DNA of 64,000 nt, taken from NCBI RefSeq assembly GCF_000422545.1, contig NZ_AULZ01000015.1:58533-122532 (forward strand), written 5' to 3'. This stretch comes from Desulfocurvibacter africanus subsp. africanus DSM 2603 (GTDB taxonomy: Bacteria > Desulfobacterota > Desulfovibrionia > Desulfovibrionales > Desulfovibrionaceae). Positions within the stretch are counted from its first letter, which is position 1. Each line of letters opens with the position of its first letter. The notes under the pieces are model-generated. The model was not told the origin of the DNA. It searched no databases and saw only the letters and a program-made list of their open reading frames with translations. This document shows, piece after piece, positions 8,971-18,218 of the stretch. The translations under genes were made by a program, and so were the position numbers.

Positions 8971-9007
8971 CAAAGAAAAGCGGGCTTCCCATATCCGGGA
9001 AGCCCGC
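8971..9007 (-). terminator. rho-independent terminator of the Tim44-like gene
   Basis: An 11-bp stem (GCGGGCTTCCC 8980-8990 with GGGAAGCCCGC 8997-9007) followed on the minus strand by TTTTCTTTG. It starts 28 nt after the stop codon of the Tim44-like gene. Confidence 0.8.
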
Positions 9008-9034
9008 GCGTCTTCAGGCAGGATTCTGCGATAG

Positions 9035-9970
9035 TTAGTTTTCCAACTGCTGAAGGCCTTCCAGCTTCCAGCTCGACTTGGGATCGTCGTTTTCGCGCAG
9101 GAAGTGCCAGACTTCGCGGACCTGTCCGGGAGCGTTCTGGGCTTTGTCCTCGCGCATGAGCACGTCGAAATAAACCGTGGCCAAGACCTGTGCGCCCTGC
9201 GGCTTGACCTCCAGGAGGCGGGCATTGACCAGCAGGATTTCGGTCGTGGAGGGCGTGGGGTCCTGGGCGGCCTGGCGTGCGATTTCCGCGTAGACCTCGG
9301 GAGAGGTAAATTCGCGGATGTCTTCCAGGTCGCGGGCGTCCCAAGAGGCCTGCAGGCGCGTATAGACCATCTTGGCCCCACGCAGGAACTCATCCTCGTT
9401 GAAGCCGGGCACATTGCTGCCGGGACGAGCCTGGCTGTCGGCCTGACCATTCGCGTGTCCCGAGGCGGGCGCGGAGCGCAGCTTGTCCCACTGGGACCCG
9501 CCCCAACTGGGCTGATCCACCGGAGCTTCGGCCTGGCGCTGGGCCGCGCCCGCGTAGCTGTATTCAGACTGCTGGCGACGCGCGGCGAACATCCTGAAGA
9601 CCATGACGCCGGCGAATATCAGGATGCCGATGAGCAGGAAATCCATCATGCCGCCCCCGGCGAAGGGATGGCCGAAGAACAGGGACCCCAGCAGGCTGCC
9701 GGCCAGCATGCCGCCCAGGAATCCGCCCATGCCGCCGAAGAGGCCGCGGCGCGCGGGGGCCTGTTGGCCGAGGTTCTGCTGTTGCTGGGCGGGCCGTTGC
9801 TGGTTCATGCTGGGGGTCTGCTGGCGCTGCGCGGGCTGGCTGTAGCTCGGCCGCGAGCCGAAGGATCGGCCGCCGCCCATGCGGGCCGCCTCGGCGGCGT
9901 CGAAGGTGGCGCAGAGCGTGCTCAGGGCCAGCAAGAGGGCTGCGGCGAGTGTGGCGAGCTTTTTGGTCAT
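9035..9970 (-). CDS. Tim44-like domain membrane protein
   Basis: 311 residues. Residues 1-28 form a signal peptide. Then comes a Gln/Pro/Ser-rich low-complexity stretch (about 40-72), a Gly-rich hydrophobic hairpin (about 75-127, two membrane segments), a second polar linker, and a C-terminal Tim44-like domain (about 190-311) ending in the typical VREVWHFLRENDDPKSSWKLEGLQQLE. Family members are membrane-anchored and of uncertain function in bacteria. GAGGA precedes the ATG and a good terminator follows, so it is a single-gene unit. Confidence 0.85.
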   Translation of the reverse strand: MTKKLATLAAALLLALSTLCATFDAAEAARMGGGRSFGSRPSYSQPAQRQQTPSMNQQRPAQQQQNLGQQAPARRGLFGGMGGFLGGMLAGSLLGSLFFGHPFAGGGMMDFLLIGILIFAGVMVFRMFAARRQQSEYSYAGAAQRQAEAPVDQPSWGGSQWDKLRSAPASGHANGQADSQARPGSNVPGFNEDEFLRGAKMVYTRLQASWDARDLEDIREFTSPEVYAEIARQAAQDPTPSTTEILLVNARLLEVKPQGAQVLATVYFDVLMREDKAQNAPGQVREVWHFLRENDDPKSSWKLEGLQQLEN

Positions 9971-9993
9971 GATTCCTCAAGGATGGCTGTAGT

Positions 9994-10034
9994 GAAAAAA
10001 AGGCCATCTCCGACAGCCTAGTCCGGCATGGCCT
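9994..10034 (-). terminator. rho-independent terminator of the response-regulator gene
   Basis: AGGCCAT (10001-10007) pairs with ATGGCCT (10028-10034) and is followed on the minus strand by seven T. It lies about 65 nt after the regulator's stop codon and just upstream of the Tim44-like gene. Confidence 0.75.
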
Positions 10035-10100
10035 CAAATCTTCGTCGCCTCAAGGTAAGTCCTGGATTGTGGGTTGTAAACCAAAACAGGATCGACGCGT

Positions 10101-10499
10101 TCAGCTGATCAGTCCCAGGTTGCGCAACAGGTGCAAGAACATATTCTTGTCCAAGGGCTTGGGAATGTACGAAGTCGCGCCGCCCTTGTAGTAGGCCTCG
10201 ACCACGTTTTTGGGGTCGTCCAGGGCGGTGGTCATGACTACCTTCGTCTCGCTTGCTCCCAGGATCCCTCGCCCTCTCTCGATGGCGCGAATTTCCTTGA
10301 GCGCCTGATGACCGTCCTTCTGGGGCATCATGATGTCCAGGCACACAAGGTCGTAGGGCTTGCCTTCGTCCAGGGCGAGCGTGAAAGCCTCGATGCATTC
10401 CTCGCCGTTCACGGCGATATCGCATTCGCCATGGGGCGAAAGTATCATTTGCAGCAGCTTTCTGCTGGTGAAATCGTCCTCGACGATGAGAACGCGCAT
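10101..10499 (-). CDS. single-domain CheY-like response regulator
   Basis: 132 residues, receiver domain only. D8 and D9 (acidic pocket), D55 (phospho-acceptor, in CLDIMMP), T90/T91 (switch) and K114 (PKP) are all present. The start at 10499 has GGAGG just upstream; a longer frame to 10559 has no such site. No kinase gene is adjacent, so its partner is unknown. Proteins of this kind act by protein-protein contact rather than DNA binding. It has its own terminator. Confidence 0.9.
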   Translation of the reverse strand: MRVLIVEDDFTSRKLLQMILSPHGECDIAVNGEECIEAFTLALDEGKPYDLVCLDIMMPQKDGHQALKEIRAIERGRGILGASETKVVMTTALDDPKNVVEAYYKGGATSYIPKPLDKNMFLHLLRNLGLIS

Positions 10500-10704
10500 G
10501 GTATCCTCCGTAACCTGATTTGAATGCGCAATGAAACGCGATTTCAATCGATTTTTCAAGGCAATTCTCGCCTCCGGAACAACGGCTTGGCCGGGAAACC
10601 CCTTGACGAGCGACCGTGCCGTGAGTTTCTATCCGGCCTTGCCGCTTCCAGTTGGAGCTGGAGGCGTTGAGCACAACCTGAACGCGCCACAAACGCGAGG
10701 ACAC

Positions 10705-11028
10705 ATGGACCTGCCTGCATTCATGGCCCAGTCGGTGCGCTCCGGCCCCCAGGCTGATTGGCGAACATGGCCTTTCGGCTATGGCTGGAGCGATTCCTGG
10801 CTTTTCGTGGGAGCCAAGCTGCTGTTCATCCTGCTCCTGTTCGCCTTGTTGGCATACGCCATCCGTCGCCTGTTCGGCCCTGGCGGGCCGTTGCGCGAGA
10901 AATGGATGGACGAGGACTGGGAACACCAGCGGCAGGAACGCCTGCGCGAGCTGGACGAGCGTCTGGCGAACGGCGAGCTGGACCGCGCAACCTACGAACG
11001 CAAGCGTCGTAAGGCGGAGCGCCGGTAA
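10705..11028 (+). CDS. small membrane protein with SHOCT-like C-terminus
   Basis: 107 residues from ATG 10705 (GAGG upstream); an in-frame extension upstream to 10531 runs over non-coding sequence. One membrane segment (about residues 33-52, LFILLLFALLAYAI) is followed by a charged tail, RLRELDERLANGELDRATYERKRR, that matches the short SHOCT pattern of an oligomerisation helix pair. Its TAA overlaps the next ATG (TAATG), so it is translationally coupled to the HD protein. Function not known. Confidence 0.75.
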   Translation: MDLPAFMAQSVRSGPQADWRTWPFGYGWSDSWLFVGAKLLFILLLFALLAYAIRRLFGPGGPLREKWMDEDWEHQRQERLRELDERLANGELDRATYERKRRKAERR

Positions 11029-11813
11029 TGCCCGGTCTGGAGTCGCACAAACGCTGGTTCGACGCCTTCGTGGACGGCTTCCGTCACGGCGACCCCGAGG
11101 ACCTGCGCAACGTGCAGCTCAAGCACGAGCACAGCCTGCAGGTGCTGGCCATCGCCGAGCGCATTGCCGCCTCGGCCGCGCCCGATAGCCGCCTGCACCG
11201 GCTTTGCCTGGTGGCGGCCCTGTACCACGACTGCGGCCGCTTTCCGCAGTACGTGACCTACCGCACGTTCAACGACACGGAATCGATCAACCACGGCGAA
11301 CTTGGCGCACGCGTTTTGCGCGGGCATCCCGAGGCGCTGGAGGGGCTGGATTCCGAGGGACGGCGGCTCGTGCTCGGCACGGTCTTCCTGCACAACCGCA
11401 AGTCCGTGCCGACCATGCTGCCTGAGCCTCTTCGCCACATGCTGCGCGTGGTGCGCGACAGCGACAAGCTGGACATCATGCGCGTCATGCTGGAGCACTT
11501 CGATCCCGACAAGCCCAAGAATCCCGTGGCCACCCTGCGGCTCATCGACGATCCCGATCGCTACACCCCCACCATCCTGGACGCAGCCATGCGCCGGGTG
11601 ACTCCCGACTATGGGCAGATGCGCTGGCTCAACGATTTCAAGCTGCTCCTGCTGGCCTGGTCCTTCGACCTGAGCTTCGCCGCCAGCCGGGAAGTGTTCC
11701 GGGAGCGCGGTTATCTGGAACAGCTAGCATCGGTCCTGCCCAAGCGCCCCGAATTCGAGGCGTTGCTTCGCCTGGTTCAGACCTATCTGAACAATGGCGA
11801 CGGCAGCCGCTGA
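11028..11813 (+). CDS. HD-domain metal-dependent phosphohydrolase
   Basis: 261 residues. The HD signature is H33/H35 early, then YHDCGRF with H67-D68, and a later DSDKLDIMRV block that supplies the distal Asp. HD enzymes hydrolyse nucleotides or phosphodiesters. The start overlaps the stop of the SHOCT-like gene. Substrate is unknown. Confidence 0.85.
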   Translation: MPGLESHKRWFDAFVDGFRHGDPEDLRNVQLKHEHSLQVLAIAERIAASAAPDSRLHRLCLVAALYHDCGRFPQYVTYRTFNDTESINHGELGARVLRGHPEALEGLDSEGRRLVLGTVFLHNRKSVPTMLPEPLRHMLRVVRDSDKLDIMRVMLEHFDPDKPKNPVATLRLIDDPDRYTPTILDAAMRRVTPDYGQMRWLNDFKLLLLAWSFDLSFAASREVFRERGYLEQLASVLPKRPEFEALLRLVQTYLNNGDGSR

Positions 11814-12072
11814 CGTCCTGCCCTACGATCAGGGAATCTTACCTTGAGAAGGGCGCTGCCCTTGCGGAGGCCTTGTCGGATAAGGCGTGCTCTGAACGTG
11901 TGTGTAGCGGAGTGCATGAACTATTTCGCTGGAATCATGATAGGTCGCATTCAGGCAGTCTAGAGCAATTTGCGTTTGAACTGAGAGAGGGCGCTGCCCT
12001 CTCTCAGACTCTCTCCCGGCAGGGAGCGGCGCTCCCTGCAACCCCATTTTTCATTTTATTTGCAAGGTGCTG
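11814..12072. other. intergenic region with GC-rich short hairpins and a solo element end
   Basis: No gene is supported. Two copies of the short palindrome AGGGCGCTGCCCT occur (near 11845 and 11988), a type of motif scattered in Desulfovibrio-like genomes. At 11961-11980 there is TAGAGCAATTTGCGTTTGAA, which differs at two positions from the right end of the dispersed element, but no element follows directly. Confidence 0.6.
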
Positions 12073-12201
12073 TAAAGCAGATTGTTTTTAAGACGCCCGC
12101 TCCGGCGTTGACGGCGCAAGTAAATTGCGCCTACGCCGAAGCTAGCGGCTAGCCATGCCGACACATGGCTAGCAGAGCATTTTCAAAAGCAAAATGCTCT
12201 A
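12073..12201 (+). repeat. dispersed structured element, copy 3
   Basis: 129 bp. Left end TAAAGCAGATTG, right end AAAATGCTCTA. It has the GCTAGC linker variant, and the long hairpin is GCTAGCCATG/CATGGCTAGC as in copy 2. It lies between the HD gene and a convergent DUF2087 gene. Confidence 0.9.
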
Positions 12202-12204
12202 GAT

Positions 12205-12234
12205 TGTAAAGGCCGGGAAGGTATCTCCCCGGCC
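12205..12234 (-). terminator. terminator of the DUF2087 gene
   Basis: GGCCGGG (12211-12217) pairs with CCCGGCC near 12228-12234, followed on the minus strand by TTTACAAT. It lies about 37 nt after the stop codon of the gene at 12271. Confidence 0.6.
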
Positions 12235-12270
12235 CTCGAAGGCGCTCTTTCTCTTTGACAGCGTTCTGAT

Positions 12271-12930
12271 TCACACGCGCTGATTTGGCGTCTCCGCTTC
12301 CGGCGTTAGCAAACTGCTTTCAGCCTGTCGCATCACGGTCGCATCTTCCCGCCTTGGACAAGGGCTGTGCCCTTGTTTGATGCGTTCGGGCTGCGTGCGC
12401 GTTCCCAGGTGACGAATCAGGGCACAGGCCCCAGGAGGAGGCTGGCGCTCAATGCGCCGGTACTCCCGGCAGTCCATGCTCCTCGTCACCAGTCCATTGT
12501 CGTAGAGTTCGCGGCGCAGCAGGGCGTGGTCGCCGAACAGGTGGTTGGCCAGGAGCAGTTCGTTGATCTGCTTTTCAGTGAAGGTCTGCCGTGGCGGGAT
12601 CCTCGACCAGAGGACCCACAGACACGGTGCTCGCTGGCTGAACTTGGTCGGCCAACGCAGCAGATGACCGCTGGCATCGAATAGACGCGCCAAGCGCCGG
12701 ACCTGGACATAATCGACAGGCGCGGGCGTCGGCTTGGGGCCGTCGAGCTGGTCACGGGCAACAAGCTGCGCCCGCAGGTGCTGGAAGTTCCGGCAACCGG
12801 CCGACCGAGCGAGCATGTTCAGCAGCTCGACGTGGCTGGGCGTGCGCTCGCAATCAGCGAGCTGGCTACGAAGTGACCGTGCGAAGGCGGAGATGTCGCC
12901 CGCGTTTAACGGCAGGGGAGTTCTGGACAT
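12271..12930 (-). CDS. DUF2087-domain protein
   Basis: 219 residues with AGGAT before the ATG. Residues 10-55 form a helical N-terminal module (ISAFARSLRSQL..., LARSAGCRNFQHLRAQL) seen in glyoxalase-like and DUF2087 proteins. Residues about 78-165 (LARLFDASGHLLRWP to REYRRIE) match the DUF2087 pattern, a small winged-helix-like domain often linked to regulators. The C-terminal 50 residues look disordered. Function is unknown; DNA binding is only a guess. Confidence 0.7.
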   Translation of the reverse strand: MSRTPLPLNAGDISAFARSLRSQLADCERTPSHVELLNMLARSAGCRNFQHLRAQLVARDQLDGPKPTPAPVDYVQVRRLARLFDASGHLLRWPTKFSQRAPCLWVLWSRIPPRQTFTEKQINELLLANHLFGDHALLRRELYDNGLVTRSMDCREYRRIERQPPPGACALIRHLGTRTQPERIKQGHSPCPRREDATVMRQAESSLLTPEAETPNQRV

Positions 12931-13177
12931 CGCTTATCCTCATGTACGCGCCAATCCGGGAGCGGATCGTCGGTGGTCGCCGTCTTCCGACTCGGCACGG
13001 GATAAGGTGTCGATCGAATGAGGAATGTGGCAGGTTTAGCTCCCCTCGCGGGGCGGCGACGCCTGGGTGAACTGCCGACCAAGAACGCCTGTACACCATT
13101 GCCCAGGGTCTTACAACTCCATTGAGACTTCCAAGTGTTGCTGCTTGACGCCCGAGAGAATGCGACTTTCCTTGCGG

Positions 13178-15100
13178 CTATTCCGGAGCCAAGTCGGGCC
13201 AGTTCTCCAACCGGGCCTGCTGGCTGTAGTAGGCGGCCTGGCCGCCGAAGTCAGCTTCGCGCGGCTCGATGAGCCGGTTGACGCCTCGGCCGCACTTGAG
13301 CCAGTCGCCGCGCGGGTAGAGCACGACCTCGGGGTGCAGACCGGGTTGCAACTCCAGGCGCACTTGCAGGCGACCCAGAGGAGTGCTCAGGAATACGGGC
13401 TTGGATAGGTCCAGCTCAGCCAGGGTTGCGCAATCCGGTGAAACATAGGCCGTGGGTAACCCGATCTGGTCCTCTTCGGGGATCTGCGACAGAAGGTGGT
13501 CCTTGCGAATCAGGCTGAGCAGCCGCAGGGGATAGCCCATCGGAGCGGGCGGCTCTTCGTGCAGGGCCTCGGGAAAGCGGTACTTGCCGTCGGGATGGGC
13601 GAAATGGCCGTCGGCCCAGGGAATGCCACGATCCGGCGCCTTAGCCCAGCCACGCTCGCGCAATTCTTCCAGGCTTGTGTGCATGGCCGGGGCGCGCAGA
13701 GCGTTGCGCATGACCTCCTCGGCCGTTGGAAATTCCAGGTCCAGGCGTGCGGCCAGGCTTGCCGCGATATCGAAGTTGCTCCTGGCCTCGCCGCGCGGCT
13801 GAAGCACCTGCGCCGCGTGCAGCACGCAGTCGTGCAGCGCGCCCTTGCAGATGTCCTCGGTCTCCAGCATGAGCGCCGGCGGCAGGATGACGCTGGCGCA
13901 CTCCGCCGTGTCGGTCATGAACGGGGCCACAACTACGCTGAAGCGCTGCCTGAGCATGCCTGCGAGGGCCTGACTGTCCTGACCCTGGGTGACCAGGTTC
14001 ATGCCCTCAACCCAGATCATATCCACGGGCGGGTCGGCTCGCTCGACGTCCTGGGCCAGATGCGTGAAGCGGAAGGTTCGCGCAGGGGAGCCACCGGCTT
14101 TGGCCCAACTGTAATCCAGAATGCCCAGATCGCCCTGGTCGAAGAAGATTCCGCCGCCGGGTTTGCCCACATGGCCGGAGGCCATGGCCAGGGCATTGAC
14201 GAAGCGTACATTCTCGCCACCCAGAGTGTATCGCTGCAGGCCACGGCCCAGGAGCGTGGCCACGGGCTCGGCACGGCCGTACCAGTCGGCCAGGAGTTCG
14301 GCGTCCGCCTCCCGCGCGCCGCACTGATCCAGCAGTCGACCGTAGTCCAGCGAACGCAACAGCCGTTCCAACACATCCCAGTTGGCGCTACGGTCTAAAG
14401 CCTGCCGCGACACGGCCCCGCGCTCCATGAGCAGCTTGAGCACGGCAGCGGCCAGGAAACGGTCCGTGCCCGGCCGTACGAGGATGTGCCGGTCGCACTC
14501 GCCGGCTTGCGCCTGATCGCCGACGTGCACGGCCAGCACCGAAATGCCGGATCGGCGAGCCTTGCGCAGCAGCAGATTCAAATGCGGGGATTGGGCCTGC
14601 ACATTGCGGCCCCAGTTGACGATGCGTGCGGCCTTTAGGAACTCTGATAAATCGGCCCCGCGCACGGCTCCGAAGTCCTGAATGGTAGCCTGCGCACCCG
14701 CGGACAGGCAGGGTGAGCCTGTGAAGCCGGAGGCATGCAACGATCCGAACAACCGTCGGCTGGCCTGGGCCAGGACGCCGAAGGACGCGTAGTACCAGAC
14801 GTGCATGATGCGCTCGGGCGTGGCCCGTAGCGCCTGGAGGCGCGCGGCCACGAGGTCCAGGGCCTCGTCCCAGGACGCCTGCCGGAATTCCTCGCCGTCG
14901 CGGACGAGCGGGGTGGTGATGCGCGTCGGGCTGTCGATCAGCTCGAAGTAGCGGGCCGTCTTGGCGCAGATGACCCCGGCCGTGAACGGATGGTCAGGGT
15001 TGCCGCGTATGCGCGGCCGGCCCTGGCTCGGGAACTCCACGCACAGGGCGCAGCCGTCGGAGCAGTGGCGCGTGCAGGCGGTTTTTACGATGCGGGTCAT
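13178..15100 (-). CDS. molybdopterin (bis-MGD) oxidoreductase, cytoplasmic type
   Basis: 640 residues from ATG 15100 (AGGA upstream). The N-terminal iron-sulfur site is C9-x3-C13-x3-C17 with C45 in GVICAK. The central region (GSPCLSAGAQ, VNWGRNVQAQSPH, ASGHVGKPGGG) is the molybdopterin-binding core of the DMSO-reductase family, and the C-terminal 110 residues are the MoPt dinucleotide-binding beta-barrel. There is no twin-arginine signal, so it is cytoplasmic. No Fe-S or membrane subunit lies next to it, so the electron partner and substrate are not known. Confidence 0.85.
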   Translation of the reverse strand: MTRIVKTACTRHCSDGCALCVEFPSQGRPRIRGNPDHPFTAGVICAKTARYFELIDSPTRITTPLVRDGEEFRQASWDEALDLVAARLQALRATPERIMHVWYYASFGVLAQASRRLFGSLHASGFTGSPCLSAGAQATIQDFGAVRGADLSEFLKAARIVNWGRNVQAQSPHLNLLLRKARRSGISVLAVHVGDQAQAGECDRHILVRPGTDRFLAAAVLKLLMERGAVSRQALDRSANWDVLERLLRSLDYGRLLDQCGAREADAELLADWYGRAEPVATLLGRGLQRYTLGGENVRFVNALAMASGHVGKPGGGIFFDQGDLGILDYSWAKAGGSPARTFRFTHLAQDVERADPPVDMIWVEGMNLVTQGQDSQALAGMLRQRFSVVVAPFMTDTAECASVILPPALMLETEDICKGALHDCVLHAAQVLQPRGEARSNFDIAASLAARLDLEFPTAEEVMRNALRAPAMHTSLEELRERGWAKAPDRGIPWADGHFAHPDGKYRFPEALHEEPPAPMGYPLRLLSLIRKDHLLSQIPEEDQIGLPTAYVSPDCATLAELDLSKPVFLSTPLGRLQVRLELQPGLHPEVVLYPRGDWLKCGRGVNRLIEPREADFGGQAAYYSQQARLENWPDLAPE

Positions 15101-15220
15101 AGCTATATCCTGGAACAGACTGCTTGAATGCGAAAAATGCTTGGGCCGCATGGGCCATCGCGTCCGAACTCGTAGCCTGCCGTCAGAAGCAGGGCAAGCA
15201 CCCGCGCTGCCTCGCTCCGT

Positions 15221-15673
15221 CTACTCGGATTGCAGCAGCCTCTCGCGCTGCTTGTCCAGCCGGTCCTTCTGCTCTTTCCAGCGCAGGGCCTCGCGGGCAG
15301 CCTCCCGTGATTCAAGTGGGTCGCGCTCCAGGTAGTAGCGGTATTTCATCTCGGATTGGCGCTGCATCTGCGCGGCTTGTTTGCGGGCCATGGAGTTTTC
15401 CCGAAGCCGCTGCTGTTGGCGGATATTCTCCTGCATACGCATCTGGTCCGCTGAGTCGCTCGGGGGGACGCCGGGATTGCTGATGCCTCCGCCTGAAGGT
15501 GGAGGTCCGGCAGCGCCGCTCCCTGGCGAAACGCCGGGATTGCTCGGTACTGCCTGGATCAGCAGGAGGCCGTCATCATGCGCCGGATCTTGAATCTCGT
15601 TTCCGCTGCCAAAGGCCGGCGAGAGTGCCAGCAAGGCAAGGATGGAGGCGCTAACGAACGAGGGTCTGTGCAT
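15221..15673 (-). CDS. secreted protein with Pro/Gly-rich and helical charged halves
   Basis: 150 residues. The start at 15673 is fixed by CCAGGAGGAC upstream. Residues 1-23 form a signal peptide. Residues 38-75 are Pro/Gly/Ser-rich, and 77-150 are Gln/Arg/Glu-rich and predicted helical (RQQQRLREN..., YYLERDPLESREAAREALRWKEQKDRL). No family is recognised. It is probably periplasmic, and it is separated from both neighbours by 120-200 bp. Confidence 0.7.
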   Translation of the reverse strand: MHRPSFVSASILALLALSPAFGSGNEIQDPAHDDGLLLIQAVPSNPGVSPGSGAAGPPPSGGGISNPGVPPSDSADQMRMQENIRQQQRLRENSMARKQAAQMQRQSEMKYRYYLERDPLESREAAREALRWKEQKDRLDKQRERLLQSE

Positions 15674-15879
15674 GGACTTGTCCTCCTGGAGTACGGAACG
15701 GACTCCAGCCAATGGCGTGACCGTGCGCGGCCATGCTTTCTGATGACCATGAAGTGGAGGGCAGGTCCAGGATAAAGTCTCGACTGGCCGGATTCTGGTT
15801 GGGACGAGCGGAGTGTGCGGCGGCAACGGAGCTGCGGGGTGATCGCTGGAGGAGGGCAGGATAAGGAGGTCGCCGCGCC

Positions 15880-17145
15880 TCAGGCAGAGGCCTGATCGAC
15901 ATGGCGCAGGGCGCGTTCCGGGTTCAGGGCCAGGAACAGGAACGCCGTGAGCGCCGACAGGGCGGCTTCGGCGGAGAGAAAGCCGGCGTATCCCGCCTGC
16001 TCCACGGCCCAAGAGCCGGCAAAGGGACCGAGAAAGGTCCCCAGGTTGATGGAGAGCATCATCATATTAGCATTGTAGGGGCGGCGGTCCGGGGCTGAAA
16101 TGCGGTAAACGAGCGAATTGAGCGGCGGCACGGCAAAGCCCATGCCCAGTCCGAACAAGCCGGCAATGGGCAGCACGGCCTCGTGGGAGTGCGTCAGGAG
16201 CAGCAGCAAAAAGGCTGCGGCAGTGCAGACAAAGGCGCCGCACACGAGCCGCGAGGCCGGTTGCGTGTCGAAGAGACGGCCGGCCAGCAGGCGGATGGCG
16301 ACCATGACAGCCATCTGGACCGTGAAGAAGAGGCCCGGATGCGGGTAGGCGCGTTCCAGCGCCAGGCCCTTGAAGAGAAAGAAGATGGCCGCGAAATTGA
16401 TGAAATAGGAGCAGTTCACGAGCAAAAGGAGCAGCACCGGTCCCCGAGGCAGAGCCGCGAACCAGTTGGTTCCCCCGGCATGTTTGACTGCAGGTGCGAT
16501 GAGCAGGCCGCGCGTTCGGCGGCGGAGGGCCGGGAGCAGGGCAACGGCCGGCAGGAGGATCAGGGAGGATAAAGCGTATAGCCAAGCCTGCGAAGGCAGG
16601 CGCGGCAGGATGAGATCCGACAAGGCCGGCATGACCGCGTATGGCGTGAGCAGCGCCACGGAGTAGAGGCTGAAGGCCTGTCCGCTGCGACCGGGCGGAA
16701 TGATGGCCACAAGCACGACCATGGCCGAGGCCAATAGCAGGAAGATGCCCACACCGCCAGCCACGCGCAGCATGAGCAGCGGCCAGAATTCCTGGACAAT
16801 CAGGTAGGACCAGTTGCAGGCCAGAAGAATCGCGAATCCCGAGGCCATGCAGGCGAAAGCGTTGTGCAGACCGATGCGCGCGCTGAGGGCCGCGTAGCAG
16901 AGCAGAGCCGAAAGCGAGTAGACGCCCACGAGCAAACCCGCCCGCGTTGCGCCTATGCCGAGCGTGCCCAGGTAGACGTGCAGGCTGTAGAATACGGTCA
17001 TGGAGCACAAAGCCAGGAAGACCACGCCGCACAAGGCCAGGAAGGCGAAGCTCGCCAGAGGCTGCCCTCCCGGGGCCTCGATCTTGCCCTGAGTCTGAGA
17101 TGCGCGGAGCAGACCAGTTCTCAAGAGGTTTCCCTTCGCTACCAC
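15880..17145 (-). CDS. major facilitator superfamily transporter
   Basis: 421 residues with about 12 hydrophobic segments in two halves split by a basic loop near RRRTRG. Gly-rich GVYSLSA and the LLAGRLFDTQPASRL loop are of MFS type; FGLGMGFAVPPLNSLVYRISAPDRR is the drug/sugar-efflux style motif in the C-terminal half. The start is GTG at 17145 and overlaps the stop of the upstream DUF6125 gene (GTGGTAG), so translation is coupled. Substrate unknown. Confidence 0.85.
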   Translation of the reverse strand: MVAKGNLLRTGLLRASQTQGKIEAPGGQPLASFAFLALCGVVFLALCSMTVFYSLHVYLGTLGIGATRAGLLVGVYSLSALLCYAALSARIGLHNAFACMASGFAILLACNWSYLIVQEFWPLLMLRVAGGVGIFLLLASAMVVLVAIIPPGRSGQAFSLYSVALLTPYAVMPALSDLILPRLPSQAWLYALSSLILLPAVALLPALRRRTRGLLIAPAVKHAGGTNWFAALPRGPVLLLLLVNCSYFINFAAIFFLFKGLALERAYPHPGLFFTVQMAVMVAIRLLAGRLFDTQPASRLVCGAFVCTAAAFLLLLLTHSHEAVLPIAGLFGLGMGFAVPPLNSLVYRISAPDRRPYNANMMMLSINLGTFLGPFAGSWAVEQAGYAGFLSAEAALSALTAFLFLALNPERALRHVDQASA

Positions 17146-17867
17146 TCACCAAGCTCGAAGCGCCAAGCGCAGCACCACTCGGCCGGATGCGGATCTGGCG
17201 GGCAGGCCAGGCAGTGCGTCCTAATGCGCGGGTCCACGGCCTGGGCGAAGGTGCGATACTCGACCAGCCCGCCCGTCTTGCACGGGTATTCGGCCAGGCC
17301 CTTGCGCGTTCGCGCGGCCTGCACGCGGCATTGGCGAATGCGGAAGACGAACGAGTCAGGGGTCTCCTCCACGATCTCATACTCGTTCACGCGGCTGTAG
17401 AGACGCAGGCCCAGGGCGGTCTTGAGGGTTTCCAGACCGCCGTCCCGAGGAAATCCGTGCATGGCCATGATGCGCCTGGCCTCCAGGGGCGCGAAGCGCG
17501 ACCAGCAGGTGTCGTTGACGCGCTTGGCGTCGTCCATGCCCGCTAGTCCCTCCACGGCCTGGAACCATACGCCGTCCAGAGCAAGCCAGTTGACGCACAG
17601 GGCGTCGAGCAATGCGCTCAGGCGCTCCTGGTCCAGACCCCGCAGGAGGGCGGCAGGGCCGTCGGAGGCATCCATGCCGAGGGCCTTGGCGATACGCGCG
17701 GCAAGAATGGGCGCGGCCCGGTCCCCGGCTTCGCGTTCGGCCTCCAGGGCCTTTTCCAGGCCAAGCTGATGCACGGCCTCGGCGAACCACAGCCCGTAGT
17801 GCACGGCCGAACGCCGCACGGCATCAACGATCATGGCCACGAGGGCCTCGGAATCCTTGGAGTGCAT
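17139..17867 (-). CDS. DUF6125-family protein
   Basis: 242 residues from ATG 17867 (AGGAG upstream). The NWLALDGVWFQAVE segment and the Cys/Trp-rich C-terminus (CLACPPDPHPAEWCCAWRFEL) are the features I associate with this family; the cysteines could bind a metal or cluster. The family has no settled function. Overlap with the MFS gene suggests a joint role, but that is inference. Confidence 0.65.
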   Translation of the reverse strand: MHSKDSEALVAMIVDAVRRSAVHYGLWFAEAVHQLGLEKALEAEREAGDRAAPILAARIAKALGMDASDGPAALLRGLDQERLSALLDALCVNWLALDGVWFQAVEGLAGMDDAKRVNDTCWSRFAPLEARRIMAMHGFPRDGGLETLKTALGLRLYSRVNEYEIVEETPDSFVFRIRQCRVQAARTRKGLAEYPCKTGGLVEYRTFAQAVDPRIRTHCLACPPDPHPAEWCCAWRFELGEW

Positions 17868-18218
17868 GTAGTCTCCTGGTTTAAGCCTCGAATATATTGC
17901 TGATTCGGTATGCGCAAGACCGCTACGAGAAGCGGCTTTATGCATTCCTGAGCGTTATGAGCAGGCAGGCAAGTTGAAGAAAACGGTGGGCAGATAAGCT
18001 TGATAACTTGCTTCCTCAGGTTTTTTCTTGGTCAGTCCGGGGTTTGCCTTTGTCGGCGATGACACGCTTTTGTTTTTGCTTCGGCCACCCTGGCTGCTTC
18101 TTGGGACTGCGCTTGTGGCCAGCATGGACTCGGCAAGCTTTGCTTCCGCCGGTGCGCTGACTCCAGCCGGTTTCAGGAGGACCACCTCTCTGAGCGCTTC
18201 AAGAACCCTGTCAAAACG
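17868..18218. other. intergenic region, no supported gene
   Basis: About 350 bp. A minus-strand frame at 17955-18185 opens with RVLEALREVVLLKPAG and becomes Lys/Ser-rich, but it lacks a clear ribosome binding site and family. It may be a remnant. No hairpin or promoter is convincing. Confidence 0.4.

Noticed and set aside
13178..14398. Antisense frames over the molybdopterin oxidoreductase and other genes
   Set aside because: Typical of high-GC DNA; no ribosome binding site or family.
17955..18185. Lys/Ser-rich minus-strand frame
   Set aside because: No ribosome binding site, no family and GTG start; may be a remnant.
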